NCBI GenBank assembly: GCA_036984305.1
Contig: BQWY01000001.1
Location: forward strand, 186,001-250,000
Source of the DNA: Nitrospira sp.
Lineage (GTDB): Bacteria > Nitrospirota > Nitrospiria > Nitrospirales > Nitrospiraceae
DNA length: 64,000 bases
Direction: 5' to 3'
A program made the translations under genes and the position numbers. Positions 25,768-34,953 of the stretch are shown in pieces (positions within the stretch are counted from its first letter, which is position 1; every line of letters starts with the position of its first letter). The notes under the pieces were generated by a model. The model was not told where the DNA came from. It searched no databases and saw nothing but the letters and a program-made list of their open reading frames with translations.

Positions 25768-26025
25768 ATGAAGCGCATCCTGATGTCAGTCATGGCAGCG
25801 GCTATGTTGGTGACCTTTTCGGCTCCGTCGTTTGCGATGATGGATGAGGGCAAGAAGAAGAAGAAAGAGGGCGGACACGTCGTCATGCTCGGCGAAGAGA
25901 AGAACGAGGGCGGTAAGCTTTTCGGCGACAAGAAAAAGAAGGATGAGGGTAAGCTCTTCGGCGATAAGAAGAAGAAGGACGAGGGCAAGCTCTTCGGAGA
26001 AGAGAAGAAGAAGAAGGGCAAGTAA
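25768..26025 (+). CDS. Small secreted lysine-rich repeat protein
   Basis: 85 aa. AAGGGGGTG lies about 9 nt before the ATG. Residues 1-23 are a clear signal peptide (ILMSVMAAAMLVTFSAPSFA). The mature 60 residues are almost wholly charged: a Lys run, then a degenerate and three near-exact copies of GKLFGDKKKKDE, ending EEKKKKGK. No enzymatic motif and no similarity I can name. The dense positive charge suggests binding to an anionic partner (cell-wall or lipid phosphates, nucleic acid) or a disordered linker. A canonical terminator closes the transcript, so it is probably monocistronic and possibly well expressed. Confidence 0.8.
   Translation: MKRILMSVMAAAMLVTFSAPSFAMMDEGKKKKKEGGHVVMLGEEKNEGGKLFGDKKKKDEGKLFGDKKKKDEGKLFGEEKKKKGK
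25912..26019 (+). repeat. Three 36-bp in-frame tandem repeats
   Basis: Units at 25912-25947, 25948-25983 and 25984-26019 encode GKLFGDKKKKDE, GKLFGDKKKKDE and GKLFGEEKKKKG. The first two differ mainly at third codon positions, showing protein-level conservation. Copy number may vary by slippage without breaking the frame. Confidence 0.9.
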
Positions 26026-26046
26026 GGTCCCTGCTGGTTCGACCAA

Positions 26047-26077
26047 ACTGGCCCCCTGTAAGGGGGCCAGTTTTTTT
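26047..26077 (+). terminator. Rho-independent terminator of the lysine-rich peptide gene
   Basis: A perfect 11-bp stem ACTGGCCCCCT / AGGGGGCCAGT with a GTA loop is followed by seven T residues, 22 nt after the stop codon. It also insulates the AsmA gene, which therefore needs its own promoter at 26.08-26.2 kb. Confidence 0.92.
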
Positions 26078-26206
26078 GTCTCCTCCCAGGTTCGCCTCGC
26101 ACTTTCCTCGCCAGCACCGCTGTGGTATGTAATCAGGGTTTCTTCGAACACTCGACTCGCTCGTACTGTTTCTCCTCCCCGTGTGTTGCCCGACGGGGTC
26201 TCGAAC

Positions 26207-28324
26207 ATGAAAATTCTCCTGGCGACTGTCGCGCTCGTTCTCTTACTCGTGCTCACACTCCTGGCGCTTCCTTTCCTTGTAGACCTCAATAAATACGTCA
26301 CGCAATACAAGCCTCAACTCGAGGAAGCATTGGGGCGATCCATCGAACTGGAAGACGTCCGGCTGACGATCTGGCCCCGCCTCGGCGCGCGCATTGGTGG
26401 GTTTGCCATCATGGAAGATCCCAGGTTCGGCACCAAGCCCTTCGCCTCCTTTGCTTCGTTGGATGTCGGGGTCAAGCTGTGGCCGCTCTTGAAGGGACGG
26501 ATCGAAGTAGAGGAAATTTCGTTGCGCGCTCCGGTTATTACCGTCATTAAGGATCAGCAGGGCGTTCTCAACGTGTCCTCGATTGGGCCGAAACGTCCCC
26601 CTGATTCGGCCGCGACCTCTCCGCAGACTCCCTCTCAGCCGCAGGGAGGGGCATTACGAGCGCTCGCATTGCTGGCTGTCGAACGGGTCATGCTGACCGA
26701 CGGTCAGTTGACCTACCGAGATTTGGCGGCCGCACCCATTCCCACTGAGTATGTGCTCCACGATCTGGAGGCACGGCTGGCAGAGGTTCAACTCGGTCAT
26801 GTCGCAACAGTCTATCTTCGAGCGGTCGTCCAGCCCGTCGATCTGCCTGTAACCTTGGACGGGGTCGTTGGACCGCTGAAGGAATCCGGTGAGCTGGAGC
26901 GTGTGGACGTGGAGCTGGGTTTGGGAAAGACGGTCCTTGCGCTGAAAGGCAGTCTCAAAGGGGGGCGGGCTCAGGTGACCCTCGCGTCGCCGATGATCAA
27001 TTCCACGGATCTTCCCGCTCACGTTCCGCTGACGAAGCCGTTCACCGTGAATAACCTACGCGTGCATGTGGAACTGCCCTCTCCAATGCCAATGGGTGCA
27101 TCTCCGCTCGACGTGGTCACCATTGAGCCCCTCAAGATGGACGTGGCCATGGGAGGCTCAATGCTGTCGCTCGCAGGCGCCGTGACGAACCGTCGTGCGA
27201 AGGTCTCGATTTACTCCGATTCAGTCAGCACGGCCGATCTGCCGTTGCAATTGAATCTGGCGAAACCCGTACTCGTCAAGAAGCTCAGGATCGAGGCAGA
27301 AGCGCCGGTTCCCCTACGCGACGGAATCTCTCCCCTGGATCAGATCACCGTGAAACCAGTGGAGCTGGAGGCGGCGATGGGGCGGTCCACCGTGGCGGTT
27401 CGCGGAAGTGCCGTCGATGGCGAGGTCAACGTGGAGGCGACCACCCCGCTGCTTCGCACGGGAGACCTGCCTATTTCGATCGCGGCCCTTCAGGAATCGG
27501 TCGAGCTGAAAAACGTGCGCTTGGCGGCGCACATGAAAGGTCAGCGAATTCGCCTGACGAATCTGTCGCTGGGTCTGTTCGATGGACAGCTCCACGGTCA
27601 AGGCGGCGTGACGGCGAACGCGACGCCTGTTCCCTTCGACGGAACCATAGCATTGAAGCGTATTCAGCTGGAGCCCATGATGAAAGCTCTTGGTGTAGGC
27701 GCCGTCCGGCTCAGTGGAACGGCCGATGTCGACGTCTCCGCTCGCGGACGCGGATTCTCCATGCCGGACTTGACACGCACGCTTGAGGGATCTGCTCGTC
27801 TTGATATGGCCGACGGTACGCTCGAAGGGATCAACCTGACGCGGGAAGTCGCCGCGTTGTTCAAGGTGGCGGGGATATCTCCAGATGCCGTAAAGATGAC
27901 CGTTATTTCCACCCTCCAGGCCACGCTCGGAGTCAAACAGGGGGTGGCAACGGTACGCAACCTGCTCCTGGATGGTCCAGAGGTGCGGGCCACTGGTCGA
28001 GGGACCGTCGGCTTCGATCAAACCGTAGACCTGAAAGTCGACGTGGCCCTGTCACAAGCGTTGAGCCAGAAGATAGCTGCCGCGCCTCTGGCACGATTGG
28101 CGATGCGCGGTGGCCGATTGACCGTCCCGGTCTTGATCGGCGGAACCCTCCAATCTCCGACGTATGCATTGGATGCCACGGAAATCAGCGGTAAAGTTCA
28201 AGAACAGATCCAAAAGCAGATCGAGGAGCGCGTGCAGCAGGAGTCCGAGAAGCTGCTCAAAGAAAAGTCCGGTGAGGCCATTCGAAAGGGAACGGAGTCT
28301 CTGAAACGGTTATTTGGCCAATAG
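26207..28324 (+). CDS. AsmA-family envelope protein
   Basis: 705 aa from the ATG at 26207; the frame is open further upstream across the terminator but that part is not coding. One N-terminal TM helix (LLATVALVLLLVLTLLALPFLV), then LEEALGRSIELEDVRLTIWPRLGARIGGFAI, the hallmark of AsmA. Long beta-rich repeats (PLDVVTIEPLKMDVAMGGSMLSLAGAVTNRRAKV, PLDQITVKPVELEAAMGRSTVAVRGSAVDGEV) match the predicted lipid-transport groove. The C-terminus is an AsmA-type domain followed by a charged amphipathic helix. AsmA/TamB-like proteins act between inner and outer membrane in lipid homeostasis. No operon partner is evident. Confidence 0.88.
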   Translation: MKILLATVALVLLLVLTLLALPFLVDLNKYVTQYKPQLEEALGRSIELEDVRLTIWPRLGARIGGFAIMEDPRFGTKPFASFASLDVGVKLWPLLKGRIEVEEISLRAPVITVIKDQQGVLNVSSIGPKRPPDSAATSPQTPSQPQGGALRALALLAVERVMLTDGQLTYRDLAAAPIPTEYVLHDLEARLAEVQLGHVATVYLRAVVQPVDLPVTLDGVVGPLKESGELERVDVELGLGKTVLALKGSLKGGRAQVTLASPMINSTDLPAHVPLTKPFTVNNLRVHVELPSPMPMGASPLDVVTIEPLKMDVAMGGSMLSLAGAVTNRRAKVSIYSDSVSTADLPLQLNLAKPVLVKKLRIEAEAPVPLRDGISPLDQITVKPVELEAAMGRSTVAVRGSAVDGEVNVEATTPLLRTGDLPISIAALQESVELKNVRLAAHMKGQRIRLTNLSLGLFDGQLHGQGGVTANATPVPFDGTIALKRIQLEPMMKALGVGAVRLSGTADVDVSARGRGFSMPDLTRTLEGSARLDMADGTLEGINLTREVAALFKVAGISPDAVKMTVISTLQATLGVKQGVATVRNLLLDGPEVRATGRGTVGFDQTVDLKVDVALSQALSQKIAAAPLARLAMRGGRLTVPVLIGGTLQSPTYALDATEISGKVQEQIQKQIEERVQQESEKLLKEKSGEAIRKGTESLKRLFGQ

Positions 28325-28609
28325 CCGGACGTCCAAGGTTCGGTGCCGACCCAGCCCGCCCCCTGTTGTGCCGTTACGTAGGCGGTGGTAGGATCACGCC
28401 GTCCTGGCCTTAACAGACCGGAACGACTGCAGGTGAGCCCCGTCACCTTGCGCCTGTTTGAGCGACCGGTCGGTTGAGGGTGCGGGCGGCGCACGGCAAT
28501 GTGCACGAGTTTCAACGTTCGTGATATCGACGCCTGCTCGGGCGGAGGAAGTTCTCCTGCCTTGTCCGCGTTCGAGCAGAGGGATGTCTAGCCTCGCATC
28601 AGGTTGGTG

Positions 28610-31600
28610 ATGGTGAAACCGAACCGGTCGGGCTCTATCACATCCTCCGACGATCTGTTCGCTCCAATCTATGAGGAGATCTTTCGTCGCGCTCAAGAGG
28701 CGATTGCACTCCTCGATGCTGACGGGCGGTACATAGAGCAAAATCAAGCCCACGTCCTCCTGTTCGGATTCGCCGACCGCGAACTGGTTGGCCAGACCCC
28801 TGCCCAGCAATTCGGCGAGAGCGTGTTCTTGCCCATCATGCAGGACTTGATGCGAGCCGGCCACTATCGAGGCGAGGTCGTGTCGTCGACCAAAAGCGGG
28901 AAGCCGCTGGCACTCGAGGTCACGGCCTACAGCATAGCCGGCCTCGAACCGTCTGGCCGACAGTGGGTCTGGATCTGTCGCGACATCACGCCGAGCCGAC
29001 GAGTCGAAGAAGCGCTGCGCATCTCCCAACAAGTCGTCGAAGCGACGCCATCGCCGATTCTGGTCGTTGGACCTGATGATCGATGCAGATGGGTCAATCC
29101 CGCCTTCCGTATCCTCTTTCGACTGATGGAACGGGACATCGTCGGGCGACCCCTTCGGGACGTGCCGGGCTTGGGCAATTTCATCCACCATGTGCGAGCC
29201 GCTCTCGATCGGTGCTTGACCGGCGAGGAGAGCACGCAGGACGGGTGGGTCGATTGCTCCAGCGCTGAGCGCCGCTATCTGACTTGCACCCATACACCGC
29301 TTCGAGCCACCTCCGGAGTCATCGAAGGCGCGGCAATCATTGTCCGTGATGTCACACCGCTCAAACTTGCCAGCGAGGCGCACAATCGGCGCGCCGAGCA
29401 ACTTCGCATGCAGCAAGCCGCGCTGTTTACGTTGGCCAAGGATGAGGCGGTGCAGAACGGCTATCTGGGAGACGCATTTCGGGCCATCACCGAGAGCGCC
29501 GCGCATACGTTGGATGTCGGGCGGGTAGCCGTGTGGATGTTCGCCGAAGAGCGGGGCATGTTGGAATTGCGTGATCTCTACGAAATGGAATCCGGCCGCC
29601 ATACATCAGGACACAGAGTATCGGCCGAGGACCATCCGACCCTTCTCGATGCCTTGGACCAGGAGGAGGTCGCGCTGGAAGTTTCGGACGTTCGAACTAG
29701 TCCGCGCACTCTGGGCCTGACGGCTTCCTACTTCTTTCCCCTCGGGATCGGGGCGGTGTTGCATGCACCGATTCGCCTGAACGGGCATTTGGTGGGCGTG
29801 CTGGCTCATGAGCACGTGGGAGAGCCGCGTCACTGGACGGTTGAAGAGCAGACATTCGCCGGTTCGATGGCGACGCTGGTGACCCTCGCGCTCGAGGCGA
29901 GACAAGTACGCCAGAGCGAAGCTCGATTCCGGCATCTTGTGGAAGAGGCTCCGATCGGGATCTGCATGTATGGCGCGCGACATCACGTGCTCCGGATCAA
30001 CCGCGCCTTTGGCGCCCTCCTCGGTTATCAAGAGGCCGACCTGATTGGGCAGCCAGCCGATCGGTTCGTTTATGCTGACGATCAGGCCGCACATGCCGCT
30101 CTCCTGGATCAAGGATCCAGAGGCGAGCGTCTCCAGAATCGGGTGGATGTCCGCTATGTGAGGAGGACAGGAGAAGAGCTGTGGGTAGCAGTCACAGCGC
30201 GGAGCATCACCATACCGGAGTCCAATCATCCCGTTCTTCTGACCATTGCTCAGGACATCACCGGCCAGCATCATGCCGAAACGCTGCTACGGCAATCCAA
30301 CGAGGCGCTAGAAGCTCGGGTGCGAGAGCGCACGGCGGAATTGGATCGAGCGAATCATCAGCTGCAAGCCCATATCGAGGAAACGCAGCGAGCGGAGCAG
30401 GCGGCTCGATCGAGCGAGGAACGGTTCCGGCAGCTCTCGCAATATGTGCAAGACGTCTTCTGGCTGGCCGACGTGAACAAACAACAGATGTTGTACGTCA
30501 GTCCGGCATACGAGCGAATATGGGGTCGGAGCTGTGACAGCCTGTATGCATCACCTCAGGAGTGGCTCAAGGCCATACACCCTGAGGATCGGGCTCGTGT
30601 GCGAAAGGCTGCGTCAAACAAGCAGATCACAGGAGAGTACGATGAAAAGTACCGGATTCAACGCCCGGATGGTTCATTGCGCTGGATCCGAGATCGGGCA
30701 TTTCCCATCGTGGGAGATCGTGGCGCGGTCGAGCGAGTGGCCGGAGTGGCGGAAGATATCACTGAATACCAGCAACTCGAACAACAGGTGCGGCAGGCCG
30801 CAAAGATGGAGGCATTGGGGCGCTTGGCCGGCGGGGTGGCGCATGATTTCAACAATCTCCTGACCGTCATCCGCGGCTATTGCAGCTTTCTTCTGCGATC
30901 TTCACCGGAAGACAGTACGGATCGAAAGTACGTCGAAGAGATTCAACATGCCGCCGATCGTGGTGCCGATTTGAGCCAGCAGTTGTTGCTGTTTAGTCGC
31001 GGGCAGGCGGTCAAGCCCAAAGTGGTGGACTTAAACTCCATCATTCACAAGATGCTCGAGATGTTAAAGCGGGTGCTGGGTGAAGACGTACAGATTCATA
31101 CCATGCTTGGGACCGATCTGTGGTCGATTCGGTTGGATCCGGGCCAGCTGGAGCAGGTGATCGTCAATCTGGTGGCGAATGCGCGAGATGCGATGACCGA
31201 AGGAGGGCAGCTTTTTATCGAGACGCAGAATGTCGGGGCGGCGCCCGGGTTCGGCGGCGGGGCCGTGCGGCTCGCTGTGCGGGACACGGGTTGTGGGATG
31301 GATGAGGCGACCAAGGCTCATCTGTTCGAACCGTTTTTCACGACCAAGAAGGCGGGCAAGGGAACCGGCTTGGGATTGGCGTTGGTGCATGGCGTCGTCA
31401 TGAAGAGCGACGGCAAAATTATCGTCGAAAGCGCCCCGGGCGAAGGAACCTCGTTTATGATCGACTTCCCCCGCCACGAGGCGCAGGCGCCGGTTGAAAA
31501 GGAGACATCTCCCAAGCCTGGACCGATGGGAAGCGAAACTATCTTGTTGGTAGAGGATGCCGCGACCGTGCGACAGTTGTTGCGCGAAGTGCTGCGCTCC

Positions 31601-31921
31601 GCCGGCTATTCAATCCTCGAAGCATCCGATGGGGTCGAGGCCCTCGAGCAAATGACCGGCTATGACGGACCGATTCACCTGGTGATCACCGATGTGGTTA
31701 TGCCGCGTATGAATGGGCGTCAACTCATGGATCAAGTGCGACACGTCCGGCCACAGACGTTGTTTCTGTTCATGTCCGGCTATATGAGCGACAAGGTTGG
31801 ACGTCAGGGTCTGGATGCGCCCTTCATCCAAAAGCCATTTCTCCCGTCCGACCTTCTCCGCGCCGTTCGCCGCGTTCTTTCTTCGGCCCCCGAATCTGAA
31901 CGAAGTCCCCTGCACGAGTGA
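28610..31921 (+). CDS. Cytoplasmic multi-PAS/GAF hybrid histidine kinase with receiver
   Basis: 1103 aa from the ATG at 28610 (AGG 7 nt upstream; a TTG two codons earlier is weaker). Approximate order: PAS (20-130), PAS (140-255), GAF (270-435), PAS (440-555), coiled coil (560-600), PAS with PAC (605-725), HisKA with GGVAHDFNNLL (His about 745), HATPase with NARDAM, DTGCGM and GTGLGLAL, and a C-terminal receiver (EDAATVR; phosphoacceptor Asp in VITDVVMPRMNG near residue 1027; final Lys in FIQKPF). No TM segments, so it senses internal cues. The GVAHDFNN H-box is the HPK4 type, usually with separate or absent output. No adjacent regulator. Confidence 0.93.
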   Translation: MVKPNRSGSITSSDDLFAPIYEEIFRRAQEAIALLDADGRYIEQNQAHVLLFGFADRELVGQTPAQQFGESVFLPIMQDLMRAGHYRGEVVSSTKSGKPLALEVTAYSIAGLEPSGRQWVWICRDITPSRRVEEALRISQQVVEATPSPILVVGPDDRCRWVNPAFRILFRLMERDIVGRPLRDVPGLGNFIHHVRAALDRCLTGEESTQDGWVDCSSAERRYLTCTHTPLRATSGVIEGAAIIVRDVTPLKLASEAHNRRAEQLRMQQAALFTLAKDEAVQNGYLGDAFRAITESAAHTLDVGRVAVWMFAEERGMLELRDLYEMESGRHTSGHRVSAEDHPTLLDALDQEEVALEVSDVRTSPRTLGLTASYFFPLGIGAVLHAPIRLNGHLVGVLAHEHVGEPRHWTVEEQTFAGSMATLVTLALEARQVRQSEARFRHLVEEAPIGICMYGARHHVLRINRAFGALLGYQEADLIGQPADRFVYADDQAAHAALLDQGSRGERLQNRVDVRYVRRTGEELWVAVTARSITIPESNHPVLLTIAQDITGQHHAETLLRQSNEALEARVRERTAELDRANHQLQAHIEETQRAEQAARSSEERFRQLSQYVQDVFWLADVNKQQMLYVSPAYERIWGRSCDSLYASPQEWLKAIHPEDRARVRKAASNKQITGEYDEKYRIQRPDGSLRWIRDRAFPIVGDRGAVERVAGVAEDITEYQQLEQQVRQAAKMEALGRLAGGVAHDFNNLLTVIRGYCSFLLRSSPEDSTDRKYVEEIQHAADRGADLSQQLLLFSRGQAVKPKVVDLNSIIHKMLEMLKRVLGEDVQIHTMLGTDLWSIRLDPGQLEQVIVNLVANARDAMTEGGQLFIETQNVGAAPGFGGGAVRLAVRDTGCGMDEATKAHLFEPFFTTKKAGKGTGLGLALVHGVVMKSDGKIIVESAPGEGTSFMIDFPRHEAQAPVEKETSPKPGPMGSETILLVEDAATVRQLLREVLRSAGYSILEASDGVEALEQMTGYDGPIHLVITDVVMPRMNGRQLMDQVRHVRPQTLFLFMSGYMSDKVGRQGLDAPFIQKPFLPSDLLRAVRRVLSSAPESERSPLHE

Positions 31922-32374
31922 TCAGCCGCGATAGCCCTGTCGCCTCAGGTGTCGGGGAATCCTTCGAGCGGCAGACGGGCTAGACCCTCGACGATCGTGA
32001 CGATTCGCCCCCGCGCGATGAAGCGGCCTCATGGTATGGCCGGTTGTCCTTGTGCATCCGCGCGATACTTCCAGTTACCACAACGGCGCAGACACAGCTG
32101 ACAACGTGCCCACGAATTCACCGACTACACTGTCCGGTGTTGTCCGCATGAGACCGGTGCGAAGTTCTTGCAACATGCTTGCCCAATCGACTCAAACATG
32201 GCATAAGGACCCTTACGTGCGTGAAATGATTTAGTGAGCGAGCAGTGTGAAAAGCCGCTCGTGCCTGCGTCCTCAGCAGCGTTTCATTCCCGACGACACA
32301 GCCCTTTACGCCAGCAATCCACGTGCAGTGGATGAGGCATAATCATGATCAGGTCTTCAGCGGGGAGGATCGGA
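31922..32374 (+). other. Non-coding interval between the hybrid kinase and the DUF481 gene
   Basis: About 450 nt without a convincing gene. A 67-codon frame (32031-32234) has no ribosome site and an unpatterned composition. It must hold the promoter for the following gene; I could not pick a confident -35/-10 pair and see no strong hairpin. Confidence 0.5.
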
Positions 32375-33433
32375 ATGATCTTTTGTCGGTATGCGGCAAT
32401 ACTCTTGAGTATTTTGGTGGCACTCGGTGGCGGGATGGCACGGGCCGCAGATGGACTCGACGTCGTCACCTTGAAGGACGGTAGCGTGATCTATGGCGAG
32501 GTCCTCGACCTAGACGCCGGCAAGCTCAGGGTCAAAACGGGTTTTGGTGACGGGGACGGCGTGGTGACACTCAAATGGAAGGATGTGAGCGGTCTGACGC
32601 TGGCCAAGCCGGGTTCATTTACAACCGTTGAAGGCAGTATCATTCGGGCGCAGGCCGTCGAAAGCCAGGCTGGTCACGTCACGCTGAAAGGGGAACCGTT
32701 GTCGGTGCCAGTCGACGTTCCGCTTTCATCAATCAAGGCCATCAATGTCCCTTCGGTGCAATTCACAGGGAATGCCACCGTCGGCATCTCGGGGGCAAGC
32801 GGAAACTCCGAGTATAAGAACTTCAGCGGGCTGTTCGACCTTGTCGCCAGGAACGAACGGCTCCGACTGACGCTGATGGGCCGATACATTTACGGTGAGT
32901 CCGACAGCGCCCTTACGGCACGGAACGCGCTCGCTACCATTAAGCTCGATTTCTTCCTCACCAAACGGTGGTATTGGTTCACGAATGCGTACTTCGAACA
33001 GGACACCTTTCAGGATTTGAAGTTGCGTACAGCAATCGGCACCGGACCAGGTTATCAATTGATCGACAAGGGCGATTTCAATGGGATCTTTTCGGATATG
33101 CTGTTATCAGCGGAAACCGGTGTCTCATACTTCAATGAGGATTTCAGGACTCCGACTCGTGAAGACATGAGTTCAGTCCGAGGCCGATGGGCCATCGATT
33201 GGGTATGGACTGTCATTAAGGATCGTGTTTCTTTATTTCACAACGACCAAGGCTACGTGTCGTACGAGAACGCCAGCGACTTCTACATCATCGCCAATCA
33301 GGGGGCGACGTTAAACATCTATAAGAATTTCATCATCAGGCCACAAGTGACCTATCGGTACAACAATAATCCGGTGGCCGGAACTCAAAAAAGTGACACC
33401 ATCTATCTGATCACGTTCGGCTATTCATTATGA
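32375..33433 (+). CDS. DUF481 outer-membrane protein
   Basis: 352 aa from the ATG at 32375, 6 nt after GGGGAGG; an ATG ten codons upstream lacks a site. A signal peptide (ILLSILVALGGGMARA) is followed by an SH3-like region (VVTLKDGSVIYGEVLDLDAGKLRVKTGFGDG, about 25-110). The C-terminal 230 residues alternate polar and aromatic residues in a beta-barrel pattern (ATVGISGASGNSEYKNFSGLFDLVARNERLRLTLMGRYIYG), ending in YLITFGYSL. DUF481 proteins (YdiY-like) are outer-membrane barrels of unknown cargo. Single gene, followed after 145 nt by mscL. Confidence 0.85.
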   Translation: MIFCRYAAILLSILVALGGGMARAADGLDVVTLKDGSVIYGEVLDLDAGKLRVKTGFGDGDGVVTLKWKDVSGLTLAKPGSFTTVEGSIIRAQAVESQAGHVTLKGEPLSVPVDVPLSSIKAINVPSVQFTGNATVGISGASGNSEYKNFSGLFDLVARNERLRLTLMGRYIYGESDSALTARNALATIKLDFFLTKRWYWFTNAYFEQDTFQDLKLRTAIGTGPGYQLIDKGDFNGIFSDMLLSAETGVSYFNEDFRTPTREDMSSVRGRWAIDWVWTVIKDRVSLFHNDQGYVSYENASDFYIIANQGATLNIYKNFIIRPQVTYRYNNNPVAGTQKSDTIYLITFGYSL

Positions 33434-33577
33434 CGTCACATGGCACACGGATATATCATTGGGGCCATCGCCGGCTGACGCGCTTCGTGGCGAGCCGAAA
33501 TTCGGCCAGAATATCCGGGAACCTTGGTGAGCAGTGATCCTTGGGACCGTCTCATCCAACGAAAAGGGAGGACGACC

Positions 33578-34000
33578 ATGCTGAAAGAGTTCAAGGAATT
33601 TGCGATGAGGGGCAACGTACTGGATATGGCCATCGGGGTCATTATCGGTGGTGCATTCGGAAAGATTGTCTCCTCGCTCGTCAGCGACGTGTTGATGCCA
33701 CCGATTGGGCTCTTGATGGGCAAGGTGAATTTCTCCAGTTTGTTCGTCAGTCTGAGCGGAGAGTCGTACCCTTCTCTAGTGGCCGCGAAGGCCGCTGGAG
33801 CGCCCACGTTGAATTACGGCGTGTTCCTGCAGGCCGTGTTCGACTTCGTCATCGTGGCCTTCGTGATTTTCATGGTCGTGAAGCAGGTGAACCGCTTGAA
33901 GAAGGAGCCACCACCGGCCCCTCCACAGGTGCCCGAACCCAGCAATGAAGAGAAGTTGCTGAAGGAGATTCGTGATGCGCTGAGAGAGCGGCGGCCCTAG
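33578..34000 (+). CDS. mscL: Large-conductance mechanosensitive channel
   Basis: 140 aa from the ATG at 33578 (GGGAGGACGACC upstream). The N-terminal [41 protein letters not shown] is the canonical amphipathic S1 plus TM1 pore helix. TM2 is [25 protein letters not shown], and a cytoplasmic Lys/Glu helix ([12 protein letters not shown]) follows a Pro-rich linker. The homopentamer opens at near-lytic membrane tension after osmotic downshock. Full length for the family. Confidence 0.97.
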   Translation: MLKEFKEFAMRGNVLDMAIGVIIGGAFGKIVSSLVSDVLMPPIGLLMGKVNFSSLFVSLSGESYPSLVAAKAAGAPTLNYGVFLQAVFDFVIVAFVIFMVVKQVNRLKKEPPPAPPQVPEPSNEEKLLKEIRDALRERRP

Positions 34001-34215
34001 AGAGCCGACGCACGTGGAATGGGCCATAGCGGACGGCCTAGAACAGAGTTTCAGGCATCAGCGCCTCGAACCCATGGTGTGCAACGGGCGGTCGGGCGCA
34101 GGGTCGTCGAAGGGGCGCTCGGGATGCGTCAGGGTTCCGCCGCACGTCATTTGCGTGGAGTGATCTGTGCCCCCCGCGGGCCGACCGTCTCAGAGTGCGG
34201 AGACGAGGGCTCGGG

Positions 34216-34740
34216 TCAGCGTCTTGGCGGTCGTGCGGCAAGAAGGTAGGCAGACTGTAGGCCGACGATCGTTTTAGCGTCTCGAATCGTCCCCTCCCGC
34301 ACCATCGTGACCGCCTGATGAAGCGGCATTTCAATTACCTCCAACACTTCGTCCTTATCGAGCTGCTGTCGGCCTTTGACAAGGCCGGTCCCGCGATAGA
34401 TGTGGATGACCTCGTCTGTGAAACCTGGGGCGGTGAAAATGCTGGTCAGCAATTCAAAATGTGATGCCCGGTAGCCGATTTCTTCTTCCAATTCCCTCTC
34501 GGCGCAGAGCAACGGATCCTCTCCGGGGTTGAGCTTCCCGGCGGGAATTTCGTAAATAAATCCTCCCGCAGCGTGTCGGAACTGCCGGATCAGGACGACG
34601 ATCCCGTCGTCTTTGAGGGGAACCACCGCCGACGCTCCTGGATGTCGAATGACCTCAAGTTCGACCGTCATGCCGTTTGGGAGCAAGACGGTGTCGACAT
34701 TCAGATGAACGACTCGTCCCGAGTAGATGTGCTTGGTCAT
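34216..34740 (-). CDS. Nudix hydrolase, ADP-ribose pyrophosphatase-like
   Basis: 174 aa from the ATG at 34740, directly after GGGGGAG; a longer frame to 34785 is unsupported. The Nudix box reads GKLNPGEDPLLCAERELEEEIGY, matching G-x5-E-x7-REU-x-EE-x-G-U. The preceding VVLIRQFRHAAGGFIYEIPAG and following TAPGFTDEVIHIYRG are typical of NudF-type ADP-sugar pyrophosphatases. It probably hydrolyses ADP-ribose to AMP and ribose-5-phosphate. gcvT lies 214 nt upstream on the same strand. The region on its left (34001-34215) holds no gene I can support. Confidence 0.9.
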   Translation of the reverse strand: MTKHIYSGRVVHLNVDTVLLPNGMTVELEVIRHPGASAVVPLKDDGIVVLIRQFRHAAGGFIYEIPAGKLNPGEDPLLCAERELEEEIGYRASHFELLTSIFTAPGFTDEVIHIYRGTGLVKGRQQLDKDEVLEVIEMPLHQAVTMVREGTIRDAKTIVGLQSAYLLAARPPRR

Positions 34741-34953
34741 GCTCCCCCTTTGCGATCGGTCGTTGACGTGAGTGGGCTGCCACACCCCTTCGCAGGGTAC
34801 TCATTTCATGCCGTCAACACAACGGGCGGATTCATCGGCTCCAATAGGACGGAAGGGAGTACGCGCTCTTCCGTGACCGCCGGCACGAGCTCGATAGCGG
34901 ACCGCATCCGTTGGAGTCTCCCGACGCCCTGCGGTTCGAAGCGTGCGTGGCAA

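Noticed and set aside
25844-26206. Upstream extension of the AsmA frame
   Set aside because: It runs through the repeat gene and a perfect terminator in a shifted frame; the AsmA TM helix begins right after the ATG at 26207.
32031-32234. 67-codon frame in the interval after the hybrid kinase
   Set aside because: No ribosome site, random-looking composition and no recognisable sequence.
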